Below are positions 63,770 through 64,000 of a stretch of 64,000 bases of DNA, one piece after another. Positions within the stretch are counted from its first letter, which is position 1, and every line of letters begins with the position of its first letter. Origin of the DNA: JBBRBB01 sp963830175 (GTDB taxonomy: Bacteria; Bacteroidota; Bacteroidia; Chitinophagales; Chitinophagaceae); NCBI GenBank assembly GCA_963830175.1, contig CAWHKV010000007.1, positions 1 to 64,000 of the forward strand. The letters run 5' to 3'. A model generated the notes under the pieces. It did not search any database and was not told the origin of the DNA. It saw only the letters and a program-made list of their open reading frames with translations. A program made the position numbers and the translations under genes.

Positions 63770-64000
63770 CTATTGCCCTTTGCAACGGGCGATACCTGCC
63801 TTAGCTTTCTGATCCATGGAATCTTTGTATTCATGTTCGCCCATATTCAGGCACCGTTGGTAATAACCAAGGGCCTGGTTACATTGCCCCTGCTTTTCGT
63901 AAATATTTCCTATTTGCAATGCAGCCCTAGAGGCAAAATATTCTGTGCGGTTTTCGCCAAGGTTTATGGCGACCTGGTAAGTTTTTATTGCCTCCTCATT
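63770..64000 (-). CDS. tetratricopeptide-repeat protein, C-terminal part (partial at window edge)
   Basis: Read on the minus strand from 64000, the frame gives 76 residues plus a TAG at 63772-63770: TPR-like units EEAIKTYQVAINLGENRTEY, ASRAALQIGNIYEKQGQCNQ and ALGYYQRCLNMGEHEYKDSM. The rest lies past the window. Gliding-motility and SusD-linked TPR proteins look like this, but the function cannot be told from this part. It is likely upstream of recN in a minus-strand transcript. Confidence 0.8.
   Translation of the reverse strand, partial: NEEAIKTYQVAINLGENRTEYFASRAALQIGNIYEKQGQCNQALGYYQRCLNMGEHEYKDSMDQKAKAGIARCKGQ

Noticed and set aside
1..64000. CRISPR array or prophage
   Set aside because: No regularly spaced direct repeats, cas genes, integrase or structural phage genes were found.

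Overview
The window is chromosomal DNA of a low-GC Bacteroidota bacterium, most likely in or near the Chitinophagaceae. Signs of this are type IX secretion cargo with C-terminal sorting domains, a PorP/SprF-type partner, a GLPGLI protein, a SusC/TonB-style outer-membrane barrel, many lipoproteins, weak Shine-Dalgarno signals, and promoters resembling the Bacteroidota TTTG-N19-TAnnTTTG form. No phage, insertion sequence or CRISPR array was seen. One tRNA (Cys) is present.

Layout. 1-4.9 kb: a terminator, a bacterial deoxyhypusine-synthase-family gene, two glycosyltransferases and a Gfo/Idh oxidoreductase. 4.9-10.7 kb: a self-contained minus-strand operon of three tandem sulfatase-fold proteins followed by a TIM-barrel-like lipoprotein, with a good promoter and terminator. 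10.7-21.4 kb: an EF-G paralogue, a TIGR01777 epimerase, RarA, a secreted M36 metallopeptidase, a lone HsdR-N-like nuclease-fold protein, AMP nucleosidase and QueA. 21.5-24.6 kb: accBC and a PorP/SprF protein. 24.7-33.4 kb: a giant PKD/CHU_C type IX cargo protein, RecG, TonB and SppA. 33.5-41.6 kb: FolK, a deoxynucleoside kinase, an MFS transporter, a sugar reductase, CCA transferase, TsaC, a heptosyltransferase and DapD. 41.6-45.6 kb: glgB followed by a TIR protein and an FHA-TIR-RDD membrane protein. 45.7-64 kb: an outer-membrane barrel, GLPGLI, tRNA-Cys, udp-dapF, CorA, a Nudix protein, a queuosine-precursor-type transporter, YfhO, VIT1, OsmC, a LytS/LytTR two-component pair, RecN and a partial TPR protein.

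Two loci look most worth following. (1) In all three tandem sulfatase-like proteins the Cys/Ser that becomes formylglycine is Gly, and two active-site His are also replaced, while the metal-binding Asp/Asn and the Arg/Lys residues are kept. They form a complete operon with a GH-A-like lipoprotein. (2) A TIR protein with a candidate catalytic Glu lies next to a fusion of FHA, a Glu-less TIR and an RDD membrane domain, which has the look of an undescribed phosphothreonine/TIR signalling module.

A warning for anyone using this annotation: thirteen genes, including accC and dapF, are broken by single-base indels (about 17 in all). When one base is added or removed at each site the reading frame is restored and the lengths come out as exact multiples of three with family-typical products. 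This looks like an unpolished assembly rather than real gene decay. These genes are reported as single reconstructed CDS.
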